A stretch of 64,000 bases of DNA from Methylocystis sp. MJC1 (GTDB lineage: Bacteria; Pseudomonadota; Alphaproteobacteria; Rhizobiales; Beijerinckiaceae). Below are positions 29,163 to 38,179 of this stretch, in pieces; positions within the stretch are counted from its first letter, which is position 1; each line of letters opens with the position of its first letter. The stretch spans positions 2,145,001-2,209,000 of the forward strand of contig NZ_CP107558.1 of NCBI RefSeq assembly GCF_026427715.1, written 5' to 3'. Below the pieces are notes generated by a model, which did not search any database, was not told the origin of the DNA, and saw nothing but the letters and a program-made list of their open reading frames with translations. The translations under genes were made by a program, and so were the position numbers.

Positions 29163-29798
29163 TCAGCTCTTGGCTTCCGTCTCTTCGTCGGAGCGCTTCT
29201 CCTGCACGCTGTCGACAATGCCGAACGCCTTCGCCTCTTCCGCCGACATGAAGTGATCGCGGTCGAGCGTGCGCTCGATCGTTTCGTAATCTTTGCCAGA
29301 GTGGCGGACATAGATGTCGTTCAGGCGCTTCTTGACCTTGAGGATATCTTCCGCATGGCGCTGAATGTCAGACGCCTGGCCCTGGAAGCCGCCTGAGGGC
29401 TGATGGAGCATGACGCGCGCGTTGGGGAGCGCATAGCGCATGCCCGCCTCGCCGGCGCAGAGCAGCAGCGAGCCCATCGACGCCGCCTGGCCGACGCAGA
29501 GCGTCGAGACTTTCGGCTTGATGAACTGCATCGTGTCATAGATGGCGAGGCCCGCCGTCACCACGCCGCCCGGCGAGTTGATGTAGAGGGAGATTTCCTT
29601 CTTCGGATTTTCCGATTCGAGGAAAAGCAGCTGGGCGATGATGACCGAGGCCATGTGGTCCTCGACCGGCCCGGTGAGGAAGATGATCCGCTCGCGCAAC
29701 AGGCGCGAATAGATGTCGAAGCCGCGCTCGCCGCGCGACGTATTTTCGATCACCTGCGGAATAAGATATTGGCTATAGACCTCGATCGGATCACGCAT
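29163..29798 (-). CDS. clpP: ATP-dependent Clp protease proteolytic subunit ClpP
   Basis: A 211-residue serine peptidase. The catalytic Ser107 lies in [13 protein letters not shown] and His132 in [15 protein letters not shown], with Asp near residue 181. Conserved [13 protein letters not shown] is the glycine-rich strand. It forms the tetradecameric chamber fed by ClpX or ClpA. ATG 29798 with GAAGG upstream gives the usual [14 protein letters not shown] start; the ORF extends further without conservation. The neighbouring trigger factor gene upstream on the same strand is the common tig-clpP order, although clpX is not seen here. Confidence 0.95.
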   Translation of the reverse strand: MRDPIEVYSQYLIPQVIENTSRGERGFDIYSRLLRERIIFLTGPVEDHMASVIIAQLLFLESENPKKEISLYINSPGGVVTAGLAIYDTMQFIKPKVSTLCVGQAASMGSLLLCAGEAGMRYALPNARVMLHQPSGGFQGQASDIQRHAEDILKVKKRLNDIYVRHSGKDYETIERTLDRDHFMSAEEAKAFGIVDSVQEKRSDEETEAKS

Positions 29799-29843
29799 CG
29801 CATCGCCTTCCCTACGCGGCTCCTCGCAGGAGACCGCGCGCAT

Positions 29844-30076
29844 TAGACCAGCCGCGAAGCATTTACCCGAACCTGCCGCACGGCCGTCTCATATGGTTTC
29901 GCCGGCGCAGGGGCCCTTCGCCGGGAATTCTTGTCCCGTCATATGCCGGAGCGCGCCGGGACGCAAACGAAGCTTCCGCTTCTCGGGTGAAGAGCGATCA
30001 GGCAAGCGCGGCGCCAAAGGGATCAACAAAAGACTTGGGGCTTGCGGACGAACGACCATCCAGCTTCGTTAGCCCA
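29844..30076. other. tig-clpP gap, no gene seen
   Basis: Together with the repeat at 30077-30206 this makes a 380-bp stretch without a gene. It must hold the clpP promoter on the minus strand. I see no hairpin with a T-run and no convincing small ORF. Confidence 0.45.
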
Positions 30077-30206
30077 TACCTCCCCTTTACGGGGAGGTCG
30101 GCGGCCGCAGGCCGCCGGGTGGGGTTACACCGCGAGAGCGGTGGGGCCTTACCCACCCGACCCCGCCTCACGGCGGGGGCGCCCTCCCCGTAAAGGGGAA
30201 AGATTC
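30077..30206. repeat. Palindromic repeat, family D
   Basis: About 130 bp whose ends are inverted copies (CTCCCCTTTACGGGGAGG and CCTCCCCGTAAAGGGGA) and whose inside holds further small hairpins (CGGCGGCC-GCA-GGCCGCCG; CCGC-GAGA-GCGG). It sits directly after the tig stop on the minus strand and could act as an attenuator or protect the tig mRNA 3' end. Confidence 0.8.
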
Positions 30207-30226
30207 GCTCACGCCCAGGGTTTACA

Positions 30227-31576
30227 TTACGCCTCGTCTTCTTCCTTGAAGAGCTCTTCCTTGGTCACGGTCTTGTCCGTGATCTTGATCAGCTTCGAAA
30301 TATGGTCGACGACGCGCTCTTCGTAGATCGGCGCGCGCAGCTGCGCGAGCGCCTGCTCATTGTTGCGATAGAAGTCCCAGACCTGCTTTTCCTGGCCCGG
30401 GAACATGCGGACGCGCTCGACGAGGGCCTCGGTCAGATCCTTGTCCTCGACCTTCACCCCGGCGTTCTGGCCGATTTCGGCGAGAACCAGCCCGAGGCGC
30501 ACGCGGCGCTCGGCGATCTTGCGGAACTCCGCGCGGGTCTCTTCCTCGGTCTTGCCTTCTTCGGCGACCGGCTGATTCGCGCGGCGGCTCTCGGCCTCGT
30601 GCTGACCCCAGATGTTGTTGAACTCCTGCTCGACCAGCGTCTCCGGCAGATCGAAGGAATAGCGGCTGTCGAGGGCGTCGAGCAGCGCGCGCTTCAGCTT
30701 GTCGCGCGAGACCTTGTGGAAGTCGGCTTCGAGATTGCTCTTCACCGCTTCCTTCATGGCGTCGAAATTCTCGAAGCCATATTTCTTGGCGAGCTCCTCG
30801 CCGATCTCGAGCGATTTCGGCGCAGCGATGGCCTTCACGGTCACGTCGAATTCGGCGTCCTTGCCGGCGAGATGCTGAGCCGAATAATCCTCCGGGAACT
30901 TGACCTTCACCTGGCGCTGTTCGCCCACTGCCGCGCCTTCGAGCTGTTCCTCGAAGCCGGGAATGAAGGTGTTGGAGCCCAGCACCAGGTCGATGTCGCC
31001 GCCCGTGCCGCCCTCGAAGGGCACGCCGTCGAGCTTGCCGGTGAAGTCGATCGTGAGCTTGTCGTCCTTCTCGGCCTTGGCGCCTTCCGCGCGCGGCTCG
31101 AACTCCTGGGCGCGGTCCGCGAGGTTTTTCAGGGCCGTGTCGATGTCCGCGTCGGCGACCTCGGCGACCGGGCGCTCGATAGAAATGTCGTCGAACGAAC
31201 CGATCTCGAATTTCGGCAGCGTCTCGAAGGTCACGGTGAAGGCGAGGTCGCCCTCAGCCTCGAGCGCGCGCTCGAGCTCTTCCTGCCCGCCGGGGAAATC
31301 GAGCTTCGGCTCGACGGCGATTCGCAGCTCATGCTCCTCGACGATCTTGCGATTGGCCTCGTTGACGGCCTCCTGCAGGACGTCGCCCATGATGCCCTTG
31401 CCATAGAGCTTCTTGAGATGGGCGATCGGGGCCTTGCCGGGGCGGAATCCCTTGATCTGGGCCTTGGCCTGCATCTCGGCGAGCTGCGCGCCGAGCTTGG
31501 CGGCGAGGTCGGCCGCCGGCAGCACAACCTTGAATTCCTGCTTCAAACCCTGGGAGGAGGTTTGCGTAACTTGCAT
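30227..31576 (-). CDS. tig: Trigger factor chaperone
   Basis: A 449-residue ribosome-associated chaperone. The ribosome-docking signature GFRPGKAPIAHLKKLYGK is at residues 43-60. The FKBP-like peptidyl-prolyl isomerase domain lies around 155-250 (KDDKLTIDFTGKLDGVPFEGG). The long helical C-terminal arms follow, ending with an acidic tail. It binds nascent chains at the exit tunnel. It is upstream of clpP on the same strand and downstream of tRNA-Leu. Confidence 0.95.
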   Translation of the reverse strand: MQVTQTSSQGLKQEFKVVLPAADLAAKLGAQLAEMQAKAQIKGFRPGKAPIAHLKKLYGKGIMGDVLQEAVNEANRKIVEEHELRIAVEPKLDFPGGQEELERALEAEGDLAFTVTFETLPKFEIGSFDDISIERPVAEVADADIDTALKNLADRAQEFEPRAEGAKAEKDDKLTIDFTGKLDGVPFEGGTGGDIDLVLGSNTFIPGFEEQLEGAAVGEQRQVKVKFPEDYSAQHLAGKDAEFDVTVKAIAAPKSLEIGEELAKKYGFENFDAMKEAVKSNLEADFHKVSRDKLKRALLDALDSRYSFDLPETLVEQEFNNIWGQHEAESRRANQPVAEEGKTEEETRAEFRKIAERRVRLGLVLAEIGQNAGVKVEDKDLTEALVERVRMFPGQEKQVWDFYRNNEQALAQLRAPIYEERVVDHISKLIKITDKTVTKEELFKEEDEA

Positions 31577-31655
31577 GTCGATCGCCTTCTACAACTTTAG
31601 AGCCGCCCGTGTGCGCGACGGCGGCTTGGCATAATTTCCGCGAAATTGCGGCATT

Positions 31656-31740
31656 TGGTGCGGGCGGAGGGAGTCGAACCCCCACGACTTTCGTCACCGG
31701 AACCTAAATCCGGCGCGTCTACCAGTTCCGCCACGCCCGC
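31656..31740 (-). tRNA. tRNA-Leu (TAG anticodon)
   Basis: An 85-base class II tRNA on the minus strand. The acceptor GCGGGCG pairs with CGCCCGC, and the CCA end is encoded (TGG at 31656-31658 on the plus strand). The anticodon loop TTTAGGT gives TAG, reading CUA/CUN. The long variable arm and GGTTCGACTCC T-arm are visible. It lies 80 bp upstream of tig. Confidence 0.95.
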
Positions 31741-31926
31741 GTGAGCGGCCCCATCCGGACCCGCCGCGAAACCTGAAGCCCGCGTGCGCGGGCGCCGCTC
31801 TATAGCATGGCCGGCGCGGGATGCTTCAAAAAAATACGCATGAAAATACACATGCCGGAAGCGACGTTTTGGCCTGCGACCGCTAGAATGCATCGCCTTT
31901 CTCGATCCTCTTTTGGGAGCAAGCTC

Positions 31927-32559
31927 ATGATCCGCGCGGCCGCCGTAACGCTGCTCTCCCTCATGTCGGCGGGATTCGCGGCTGCGACGCCCATGGAATG
32001 CGCCAAGACGTCGAGGGTCCCGGTCAAATTCATCTGCGAGGATGCGACTCTGGAAGGGCTGGACAAGGAGGAGACGCGGCTTGCCGATTTGGCCGCGAGT
32101 GGAATGGGTATGACGGCGGCGCAGAAGAAGGACCTGTCCCAGAGCCAGGCGAGCTTCCGCAAGACGCTCGCCGCCTGCAGAGACGCCAAGCCCTGCCTGC
32201 AGCGCACGCTCATCGAGCGCATTTACCGCCTGCGGCAAGCCTATGCCGATGTGCGCTCGAAGGACGCCGAGGGAACAAGCCTTGGCCCCTTCATCGCCTC
32301 CTGCCCCGGGCTGGACGGGCTCCTCGAGGTGACCTTCGTGAATGTCGCGCCCGCCCTCGCCTTCCTCTCCTGGCGCGACAGATCCGCCGTGCTGCAACAG
32401 GGCCTGGCGGCGTCGGGCGCGCGTTACACGGGCGCATTTGGAGAGGGGGAAGCGCAGTTTTGGAACAAGGGCGAGCAAGCGACGCTGGAATTGCCGGGGA
32501 GACCGCCGCTGAACTGCAAGATGCAGGAAGTCGGAGCGCCGTCGACCGCCCCTCGCTGA
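31927..32559 (+). CDS. Secreted protein: LprI/DUF1311-like domain plus MliC-type lysozyme inhibitor domain
   Basis: A 210-residue protein from ATG 31927, which begins a Sec signal peptide (MIRAAAVTLLSLMSAGFAAA). The first mature half (CAKTSRVPVKFICEDATLEGLDKEE and later LAACRDAKPCLQRTLIERIYRLR) resembles DUF1311/LprI proteins with paired cysteines. The last 60 residues (ARYTGAFGEGEAQFWNKGEQA...LNCKM) match the MliC/PliC pattern of membrane-bound inhibitors of c-type lysozyme. It should act in the periplasm to protect murein. The frame opens at 31807, but that part lacks features. The next gene encodes a cupredoxin protein 49 bases on. Confidence 0.68.
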   Translation: MIRAAAVTLLSLMSAGFAAATPMECAKTSRVPVKFICEDATLEGLDKEETRLADLAASGMGMTAAQKKDLSQSQASFRKTLAACRDAKPCLQRTLIERIYRLRQAYADVRSKDAEGTSLGPFIASCPGLDGLLEVTFVNVAPALAFLSWRDRSAVLQQGLAASGARYTGAFGEGEAQFWNKGEQATLELPGRPPLNCKMQEVGAPSTAPR

Positions 32560-32608
32560 CGCAAGAGCTACCTTCTAACTCGCAATACGCTTGCAAGGAT
32601 CGCAGCCC

Positions 32609-33949
32609 ATGCTCTCGCTCAACCGCCGCGCCTTTCTGACAAGCGTCGCCGCCAGCGTCGTCTCCCTCCCCGCGCGAGGGGCGCCGCAAGCGGGTCCGCG
32701 GGTCATCGAGGCCCGCGCCGGCAAAGCCAAGATTGGCCCGGCTGAAACGGACATCCTCGGCTTCGACGGCGTCACGCCCGGCCCCGTGCTGCGCTACAAG
32801 CAGGGCGAGGACCTCGCCGTCCGCCTCGTTAATAAGCTCGACCTCCCCGCCTCGATCCACTGGCACGGAATGCGCGGCGAGAACGCCATGGACGGCGTCG
32901 CGCCGCTGACGCAGGCCGCCGTCGCGCCAGGCGGCTCATTCGACTACCGTCGCAAGCTTACGGAGCCCGGCCTCTTCTGTTACCGCCCGAGCGTCTATGG
33001 CAAGACGCCGGAGCTGATCGGCCGCGGTCTCAAAGGCCTGCTGGTCGTGGACGAGCCGGACCCCCTGCCCGTCGATCACGATCTGCTCCTCGTCCTCGAC
33101 GACTGGCGCCTCGACGCGCAGGGCAAGATCGAGGGGTCCTTCGCCGACGCCGGCGATGCGCGCGCCGTGGGGCGCCTCGGTCCGATGCTCGCCGTCAACG
33201 GCAAGGCGGCGCCCGCGACAGCCGAGTTTCAGGCAAATTCGCGTGTGCGCCTGCGGCTGGCCAATCTCGCCAACGCCAGGATCATGGTCCTGACCTTCGA
33301 CGGCGTGCAGCCCTTCGTCGTCGCGATCGACAGCCAGCCATGCGAAGCCTTTGAGCCGGTGCGGCGCAGCATCCCCGTCGCGCCCGGCGCGCGATTCGAG
33401 CTCATCTTCGACATGCCGGCGACGGAAGGCGCCAAAGCGCGAGTCATCCTGCGCGGCCCCAACAATAGCGACAGCGAGATTCTCGTCGCCACGGCGAAGG
33501 GGGCGCGCGCGGAGAAGCGGGGCCTTATCTACTCCCTGCCCTCAAACCCTGCGTTGCCCGCAGAGATCAAGCTCAACAACGCCAAGAAGATCGACCTCGT
33601 GATCGAGCCCGGCCCGGAGCGCGGCCCCGGCTGGATCATCAACGGCGCCGCGACAAAGGGCTACGACGGCCCGCCGCTGTTCAGCGTGAAGCGCGGGACC
33701 CCGGTAACTCTCGGCTACGTGAATAAATCAAAGGTTCCGCTCGCCATGCATGTTCACGGCCACGCCATGCGGCTCTTGCATGATCTCGACGATGGCTGGG
33801 AGCCCTATTGGCGAAATGGCGTCATCATTCCAGCCGCCAAGACAAAGCATGTTTCCTTCATCGCCGAGGCGCCAGGCAAGTGGGCGATACACGACGACAT
33901 TCTGGAACATGAGGCGGCCGGGCTGGCGACTTGGTTCGAGACTTTGTGA
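32609..33949 (+). CDS. Multicopper oxidase-fold protein lacking type 1 copper ligands (FtsP/SufI-like)
   Basis: A 446-residue protein with a Tat signal (LNRRAFLTSVAASVVSLPARG). Three cupredoxin domains can be traced. Of the copper motifs, HWHG (84-87) and HVHGH (381-385) remain. The second type 3 motif reads GLFCYRPS (121-128) where relatives have WYHSH. The first His of HPxHxH is Leu378, and the HCHxxxH motif reads HDDILEH (428-434), so the type 1 Cys is Asp429. Electron transfer from a type 1 site is therefore impossible. E. coli FtsP (SufI), a division-protecting protein, is a known copper-free member. Confidence 0.85.
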   Translation: MLSLNRRAFLTSVAASVVSLPARGAPQAGPRVIEARAGKAKIGPAETDILGFDGVTPGPVLRYKQGEDLAVRLVNKLDLPASIHWHGMRGENAMDGVAPLTQAAVAPGGSFDYRRKLTEPGLFCYRPSVYGKTPELIGRGLKGLLVVDEPDPLPVDHDLLLVLDDWRLDAQGKIEGSFADAGDARAVGRLGPMLAVNGKAAPATAEFQANSRVRLRLANLANARIMVLTFDGVQPFVVAIDSQPCEAFEPVRRSIPVAPGARFELIFDMPATEGAKARVILRGPNNSDSEILVATAKGARAEKRGLIYSLPSNPALPAEIKLNNAKKIDLVIEPGPERGPGWIINGAATKGYDGPPLFSVKRGTPVTLGYVNKSKVPLAMHVHGHAMRLLHDLDDGWEPYWRNGVIIPAAKTKHVSFIAEAPGKWAIHDDILEHEAAGLATWFETL

Positions 33950-34218
33950 CCGTACGTACCTGCCTGAATCTCAAGGAAAAACATCGTCCAATTGAAATAA
34001 ATCAAGGCTTTTACCTTTTCTTTCAGAATTTCACCGGAGACTAGCGGCTACGATAATATGCAACTACAGGCCGCAAATCTGTAAAGACTAGCTGGTTTGC
34101 ATCTCTTCCCCGCGGGCCGACAGATGCGCGCTACCCTTGGCCATCAGTCCTGCTGAGCCGAAGGCGGATAGCAACCGGGAGCAAGAAAACCAGTCGCCGC
34201 CATCTTTGGCGCAGGAGC

Positions 34219-35154
34219 ATGTCCATGACGGAAATTATCTTCCGCGGCCCGAAGGATCCGAAAGAGTTTCCCAATTGGCGTTTCGAAACGCTGGATATCG
34301 ACTACGACCGCGAAACAGCCTCGGTCTGGATGAATTATCGCGTCGACGCGCCGCAATGCTACACGCCGACCATGCTCGCAGAGCTGCTGCAGTTGCGCGA
34401 TTCGCTCAGGGTCTTCGGCGCGTCTGGTCGGACCGAGGAATTTCCTTTCGGTTATCTCGTCATGACGGCAAAGCGGCCGGGCGTCTTTTCGCTGGGAGGA
34501 GACCTGGCTACATTCGCCGCGGCGATCCGGCGCCAGGATCTCGCGACCTTGGTCACCTATGCGCACGCCTGCGTCGATCTCGTCTATGGTTACTCTCAGA
34601 GCCTCGATCTGCCGATCGTCACGCTCTGCGCCGTGCAGGGACAATGCCTCGGCGGCGCGCTCGAGGCGGCGCTCGCATTCGACTTCATTATCGCCGAAGA
34701 GAATGCGACCTTCGGCCTTCCCGAAGTCGCCTTCAATACTTTCCCGGGCATGGGCGCGGTGACGATGCTCACCCGCCGTGTGGGCTCCGCCCTCACCCAA
34801 CAGATCATCATGAGCGGCGAAACTTATACGGGCCGCCAGATGTTCGAGCTCGAAGTGATCGATCAGGTCACTTCGCCCGAAAACATCCGCGCGGCCGCGG
34901 TCGAATGGATGCACGATCTCGGCGGCAAAAAATGGCGACGCCGGCGGGCCATCGCCGAAGCTCGGCGCCGCAGCCACCCCGTTACCCATGACGAGCTCAT
35001 CCGGATCACGGAGCTATGGGCGGAATGCTCCGCCCGTATCGAAGAACGCGACTTGCGCCATATGGAAAGACTGGTGCGCGCCCAGAACCGTTTGATCGGC
35101 GCGCGACAAAAGGCTCCTGAGGGAGAGCGAATTCTGGTATCGAGCTCTTCGTGA
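34219..35154 (+). CDS. rpfF: RpfF-type DSF (cis-2-enoic fatty acid) synthase, crotonase superfamily
   Basis: A 311-residue crotonase-fold enzyme. Its closest pattern is RpfF: FSLGGDLATFAAAIRRQD at 88-105, VQGQCLGGALEAALAFDFII at 137-156 and GLPEVAFNTFPGMGA at 164-178. The two glutamates that RpfF uses for hydrolysis and dehydration of 3-hydroxyacyl-ACP (Glu141 and Glu161 in Xanthomonas) align with Glu147 and Glu167, with the same spacing of 20. Ordinary enoyl-CoA hydratases lack the NxFPGMGA stretch. It should make a cis-2-unsaturated fatty acid signal. The stop overlaps the GTG of a c-di-GMP enzyme gene. Confidence 0.82.
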   Translation: MSMTEIIFRGPKDPKEFPNWRFETLDIDYDRETASVWMNYRVDAPQCYTPTMLAELLQLRDSLRVFGASGRTEEFPFGYLVMTAKRPGVFSLGGDLATFAAAIRRQDLATLVTYAHACVDLVYGYSQSLDLPIVTLCAVQGQCLGGALEAALAFDFIIAEENATFGLPEVAFNTFPGMGAVTMLTRRVGSALTQQIIMSGETYTGRQMFELEVIDQVTSPENIRAAAVEWMHDLGGKKWRRRRAIAEARRRSHPVTHDELIRITELWAECSARIEERDLRHMERLVRAQNRLIGARQKAPEGERILVSSSS

Positions 35155-37469
35155 AGACAAGGGAACAAGGGATGAAGGCCAAAGTCTCGACCAATCCCAG
35201 ATCCGCCGCGGACGCGGAAATTTACGCGGATCTCGTCGAGACTCTGTTCGACACGACGCACTCGCTCGTCACGGGCATTTTCTCGGGCGTCCTGGTTCCC
35301 GCAATCGGCTGGTTTTCAACCGGAGAAATGCCCTATCTCTGGCTGATGGCGCTGATGTCGTTGATCGGCGTCTATCGCGTTCATGTCTTGCTTTCCCATG
35401 ATCGCGCGCCGATCGAGGGGCGTCGCCGGGATGCCGCGATTTGGGAGCGGCGCTACGCGGTCGGCGCGATAAGCTTTATGGTGACGCTCGGGGTCGCCAC
35501 CGCAATATTGTTCAACTACCACCAAAACGAAATTGCGGCCTATTACGGCGTCATCATCATGACCGGCGTGACGGGGAATCTCGCGGCCCGCAACGCCGCG
35601 CGCCCGAATATCGTGTTCTGGCAGATGATGGGCACCTGCATGCCCCTTGCCTTCACGCTGATTTTCAATTTTTCGCCCTGGTATTGGGGCATCTCGGCGT
35701 TTCTAGGGTTCGGCGCGCTGGCGGTCTTCAAGACCACAAAATTCCTGAAGAACATCATCGTGTCGGCGCTTCGCAATGGTCGCGACGCCATGCGGCAGCG
35801 CCAGAAGTTCAGCATCGCCCTGAACTCCATGACCCATGGGCTTTGCATGGGCGACTCTTCGCTGACCATCTCGGTGATGAACCGGCGCATTGTCGAATTT
35901 TTCGGGATTGTCGCCGCCGCCACGCCGATCAGACTCGACGCGCTGGCGCACGCCATTGGCCGCACCGCCAATATGTCCCCAGCGGAGATTGACGAATTCA
36001 CGGAGCTTTGGGTGCGGCACGCCGCTATGCCGCAGGCGACCGTGTTCTTGCGAAGAATCGGGGAACGCTATTTCAACTTTCACTGCGAGCGCGCCGAGGG
36101 CAACGCTTTCGTAACGGTCATTGAAGATGTGACGACCCAGCAACGGGCGCTGCGCGAAATCGAGCGCATCGCCCATTTCGACGAGCTGACCGGCCTCCCC
36201 AATCGCTATCATTTCCAGGATGCGCTCGGCGCGGACATGCTCCGCCTCGGCGTTACCGAGGAGACGGCCGTCCTGATCACCGTCGATCTCGATCGCTTCA
36301 AGGAAGTTAACGACACGCTCGGCCATATGGTCGGCGACAAGCTGCTCGCCCACGTCGGCGCGCGGCTCAGCGCTTGCGCGCCGACGCCCAATCTCGTGGC
36401 GCGGCTGGGAGGCGACGAATTCTGCGTCTTGATGCGGGCGCCGCACGAAACGTCGCAGATCGACGCAATGACCAGCCGCATCCTGAAAGAATTGAGCCGC
36501 CCCTTCCAGATCGACGGCCATCGCATCACGGTCGGCGCGACGATCGGCCTCGCGATCGCGCCGCAGGACGCCGACACCCCCATCGGCCTGCTCAAATGCG
36601 CCGATCTGGCCCTTTACGAAGCCAAATTGGAGGCTCGCGGGACTGCGGTCCGATACACCCCCAAGATGCAGGACGCCTTGCTCGAGAAGCGCGCCATCGA
36701 GGAAGAACTCCGCGAAGCGTTGGTCAAAGACGAGCTGGCGCTATTCTATCAGCCGATCGTCGATTCCCGTCGCGGCGCGATCGTCGCGATGGAGGCGCTG
36801 GTTCGCTGGCGCCATCCCCAGCGCGGCACCATCTCCCCCGGCGTCTTCATTCCGGTCGCCGAACAGACTGGCTTGATTGTCGAAATCGGCGCGTGGGTCT
36901 TGCGGCGGGCCTGCCAGGACGCGGTCGCCTGGCCGCGCCATGTCCGAGTCGCCGTCAATCTCGCGCCGAAGCAGTTCCATCAGGCGGACCTCATCGACAC
37001 GATCAAGATGGCGCTCGATGAGAGCGGTCTCGACCCCGACAGGCTGGAGCTCGAAATCACCGAGTCGACACTGATCAGCAACACGGATGACATCCAGGCG
37101 AAGCTCGCCAAAATCGACGCCCTCGGCGCACGGCTGTCTCTCGACGATTTCGGCACCGGCTACAGCAGCCTGAGCTATCTGAACCGCTTCCCTGTGAAGA
37201 AGGTCAAGATCGATCAAGCCTTTTCGCGTCAGGCGATTGAGTCCCCCAAGACCCAAGCGATCATCAGCGCCATTTCGGCGCTGGCGAACGACCTCGATCT
37301 CGACCTTGTTGCGGAGGGCGTGGAAACCCAGGCTCAGCTCAGCTTCATGGCGAGCAAAAACATCTTCTTGATCCAGGGCTTCCTTTACAGCAGGCCGCGC
37401 CCGATCGAGGAGCTTGCGCCGCTCCTCGAATGCTGGAACGACGCGCCGCGGCTCGAAAGCGCCGCCTGA
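35151..37469 (+). CDS. Membrane PAS-GGDEF-EAL c-di-GMP turnover protein
   Basis: A 772-residue protein, or 765 from ATG 35172. Residues 35-205 hold several hydrophobic segments (GIFSGVLVPAIGWF, AISFMVTLGVATAILF, PLAFTLIFNFS), giving a membrane input domain. A PAS-like domain follows (ALNSMTHGLCMGDSSLTISV), then GGDEF with an intact motif near residue 421 and EAL (MEALVRWRHPQ near 546) with LDDFGTGYSSL, VKIDQAF and AEGVET intact. The RxxD inhibitory site before GGDEF is absent (PTPN). Both activities look possible. Coupled to the DSF synthase gene, it is the candidate receptor, as RpfR is in Burkholderia, but with a different input domain. Confidence 0.88.
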   Translation: MKTREQGMKAKVSTNPRSAADAEIYADLVETLFDTTHSLVTGIFSGVLVPAIGWFSTGEMPYLWLMALMSLIGVYRVHVLLSHDRAPIEGRRRDAAIWERRYAVGAISFMVTLGVATAILFNYHQNEIAAYYGVIIMTGVTGNLAARNAARPNIVFWQMMGTCMPLAFTLIFNFSPWYWGISAFLGFGALAVFKTTKFLKNIIVSALRNGRDAMRQRQKFSIALNSMTHGLCMGDSSLTISVMNRRIVEFFGIVAAATPIRLDALAHAIGRTANMSPAEIDEFTELWVRHAAMPQATVFLRRIGERYFNFHCERAEGNAFVTVIEDVTTQQRALREIERIAHFDELTGLPNRYHFQDALGADMLRLGVTEETAVLITVDLDRFKEVNDTLGHMVGDKLLAHVGARLSACAPTPNLVARLGGDEFCVLMRAPHETSQIDAMTSRILKELSRPFQIDGHRITVGATIGLAIAPQDADTPIGLLKCADLALYEAKLEARGTAVRYTPKMQDALLEKRAIEEELREALVKDELALFYQPIVDSRRGAIVAMEALVRWRHPQRGTISPGVFIPVAEQTGLIVEIGAWVLRRACQDAVAWPRHVRVAVNLAPKQFHQADLIDTIKMALDESGLDPDRLELEITESTLISNTDDIQAKLAKIDALGARLSLDDFGTGYSSLSYLNRFPVKKVKIDQAFSRQAIESPKTQAIISAISALANDLDLDLVAEGVETQAQLSFMASKNIFLIQGFLYSRPRPIEELAPLLECWNDAPRLESAA

Positions 37470-38159
37470 TCATCGGCGCGCTATGTCGACGATCGGCCGC
37501 CGATCGATCGGCGGTTCGGCCATGCGCTGGGCCCGAAAAATCGCGTGGGACGCATTATAGCGCCTGTCAAATTGCGCGAGATAAGTCGAAATCCCGGTGA
37601 AGTCGGGCTGCGCGGCGACAACATCCCTTACCAGCATCAAATCATGCGCCTCGCCGGGCGAGAGGATATGCTCGCTTTCGATCAGCCGCTCTGTCTTGGA
37701 GAAGCCAATCCGGCGACCGACGGCGGCATAAAGGCCGAGAAGATCGAAGGGTTCGCCCGCAAAAGAAAATTGTGCGCCCGCCTCCGCCACGATCGCGGCG
37801 CAGTTCATGGCAAAATCAAAGTCTAGCCCACTGAGAAGCGACCGCGCCCAAGCGATCGTGATGACGGGCGTGTCGATGATCAGCTCGGCGTTGGCCGCGA
37901 CCATCTCTGTGAAACCCTCAGGGGTCATCGCCGAGTCGGCGCCGCCTTCACGGAAGTCGAACACCAGAAATCTCAGCTGCGGTTGCTCGCCACAGGCGAT
38001 CTCACGCAGAAGCGCAGAAATCTTGTAGACGCTGGCGCGATCGAACCCCGGCTGCGTCTTGGACAGGACGAGCGCTTCGCGCTGCCGCAGCCAATGCGTC
38101 CGAACACTGGATGAAGTATTTGAAAAAGCAGACCAATCCTTACTCGAAACAACTCTCAT
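37470..38159 (-). CDS. Crotonase-fold protein with altered catalytic positions
   Basis: A 229-residue protein resembling the second half of RpfF/enoyl-CoA hydratase folds. LRFLVFDFREGG, ITIAWARSLLSGLDFDFAMNCAAIVAEAGAQFSF and the region to RRIGFSKTERLIESEHILSPGEAHDL align with the RpfF core, including the turn before the oxyanion region. The position of the first catalytic Glu is Asp115 and the FPGMGA stretch is missing, so it is either a different enzyme or a binding protein. Its stop abuts the stop of the GGDEF-EAL gene. A CtrA-type full site lies 20 bp upstream of its start. Confidence 0.65.
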   Translation of the reverse strand: MRVVSSKDWSAFSNTSSSVRTHWLRQREALVLSKTQPGFDRASVYKISALLREIACGEQPQLRFLVFDFREGGADSAMTPEGFTEMVAANAELIIDTPVITIAWARSLLSGLDFDFAMNCAAIVAEAGAQFSFAGEPFDLLGLYAAVGRRIGFSKTERLIESEHILSPGEAHDLMLVRDVVAAQPDFTGISTYLAQFDRRYNASHAIFRAQRMAEPPIDRRPIVDIARR

Positions 38160-38179
38160 GACGGCCTCTACTCTAACAG

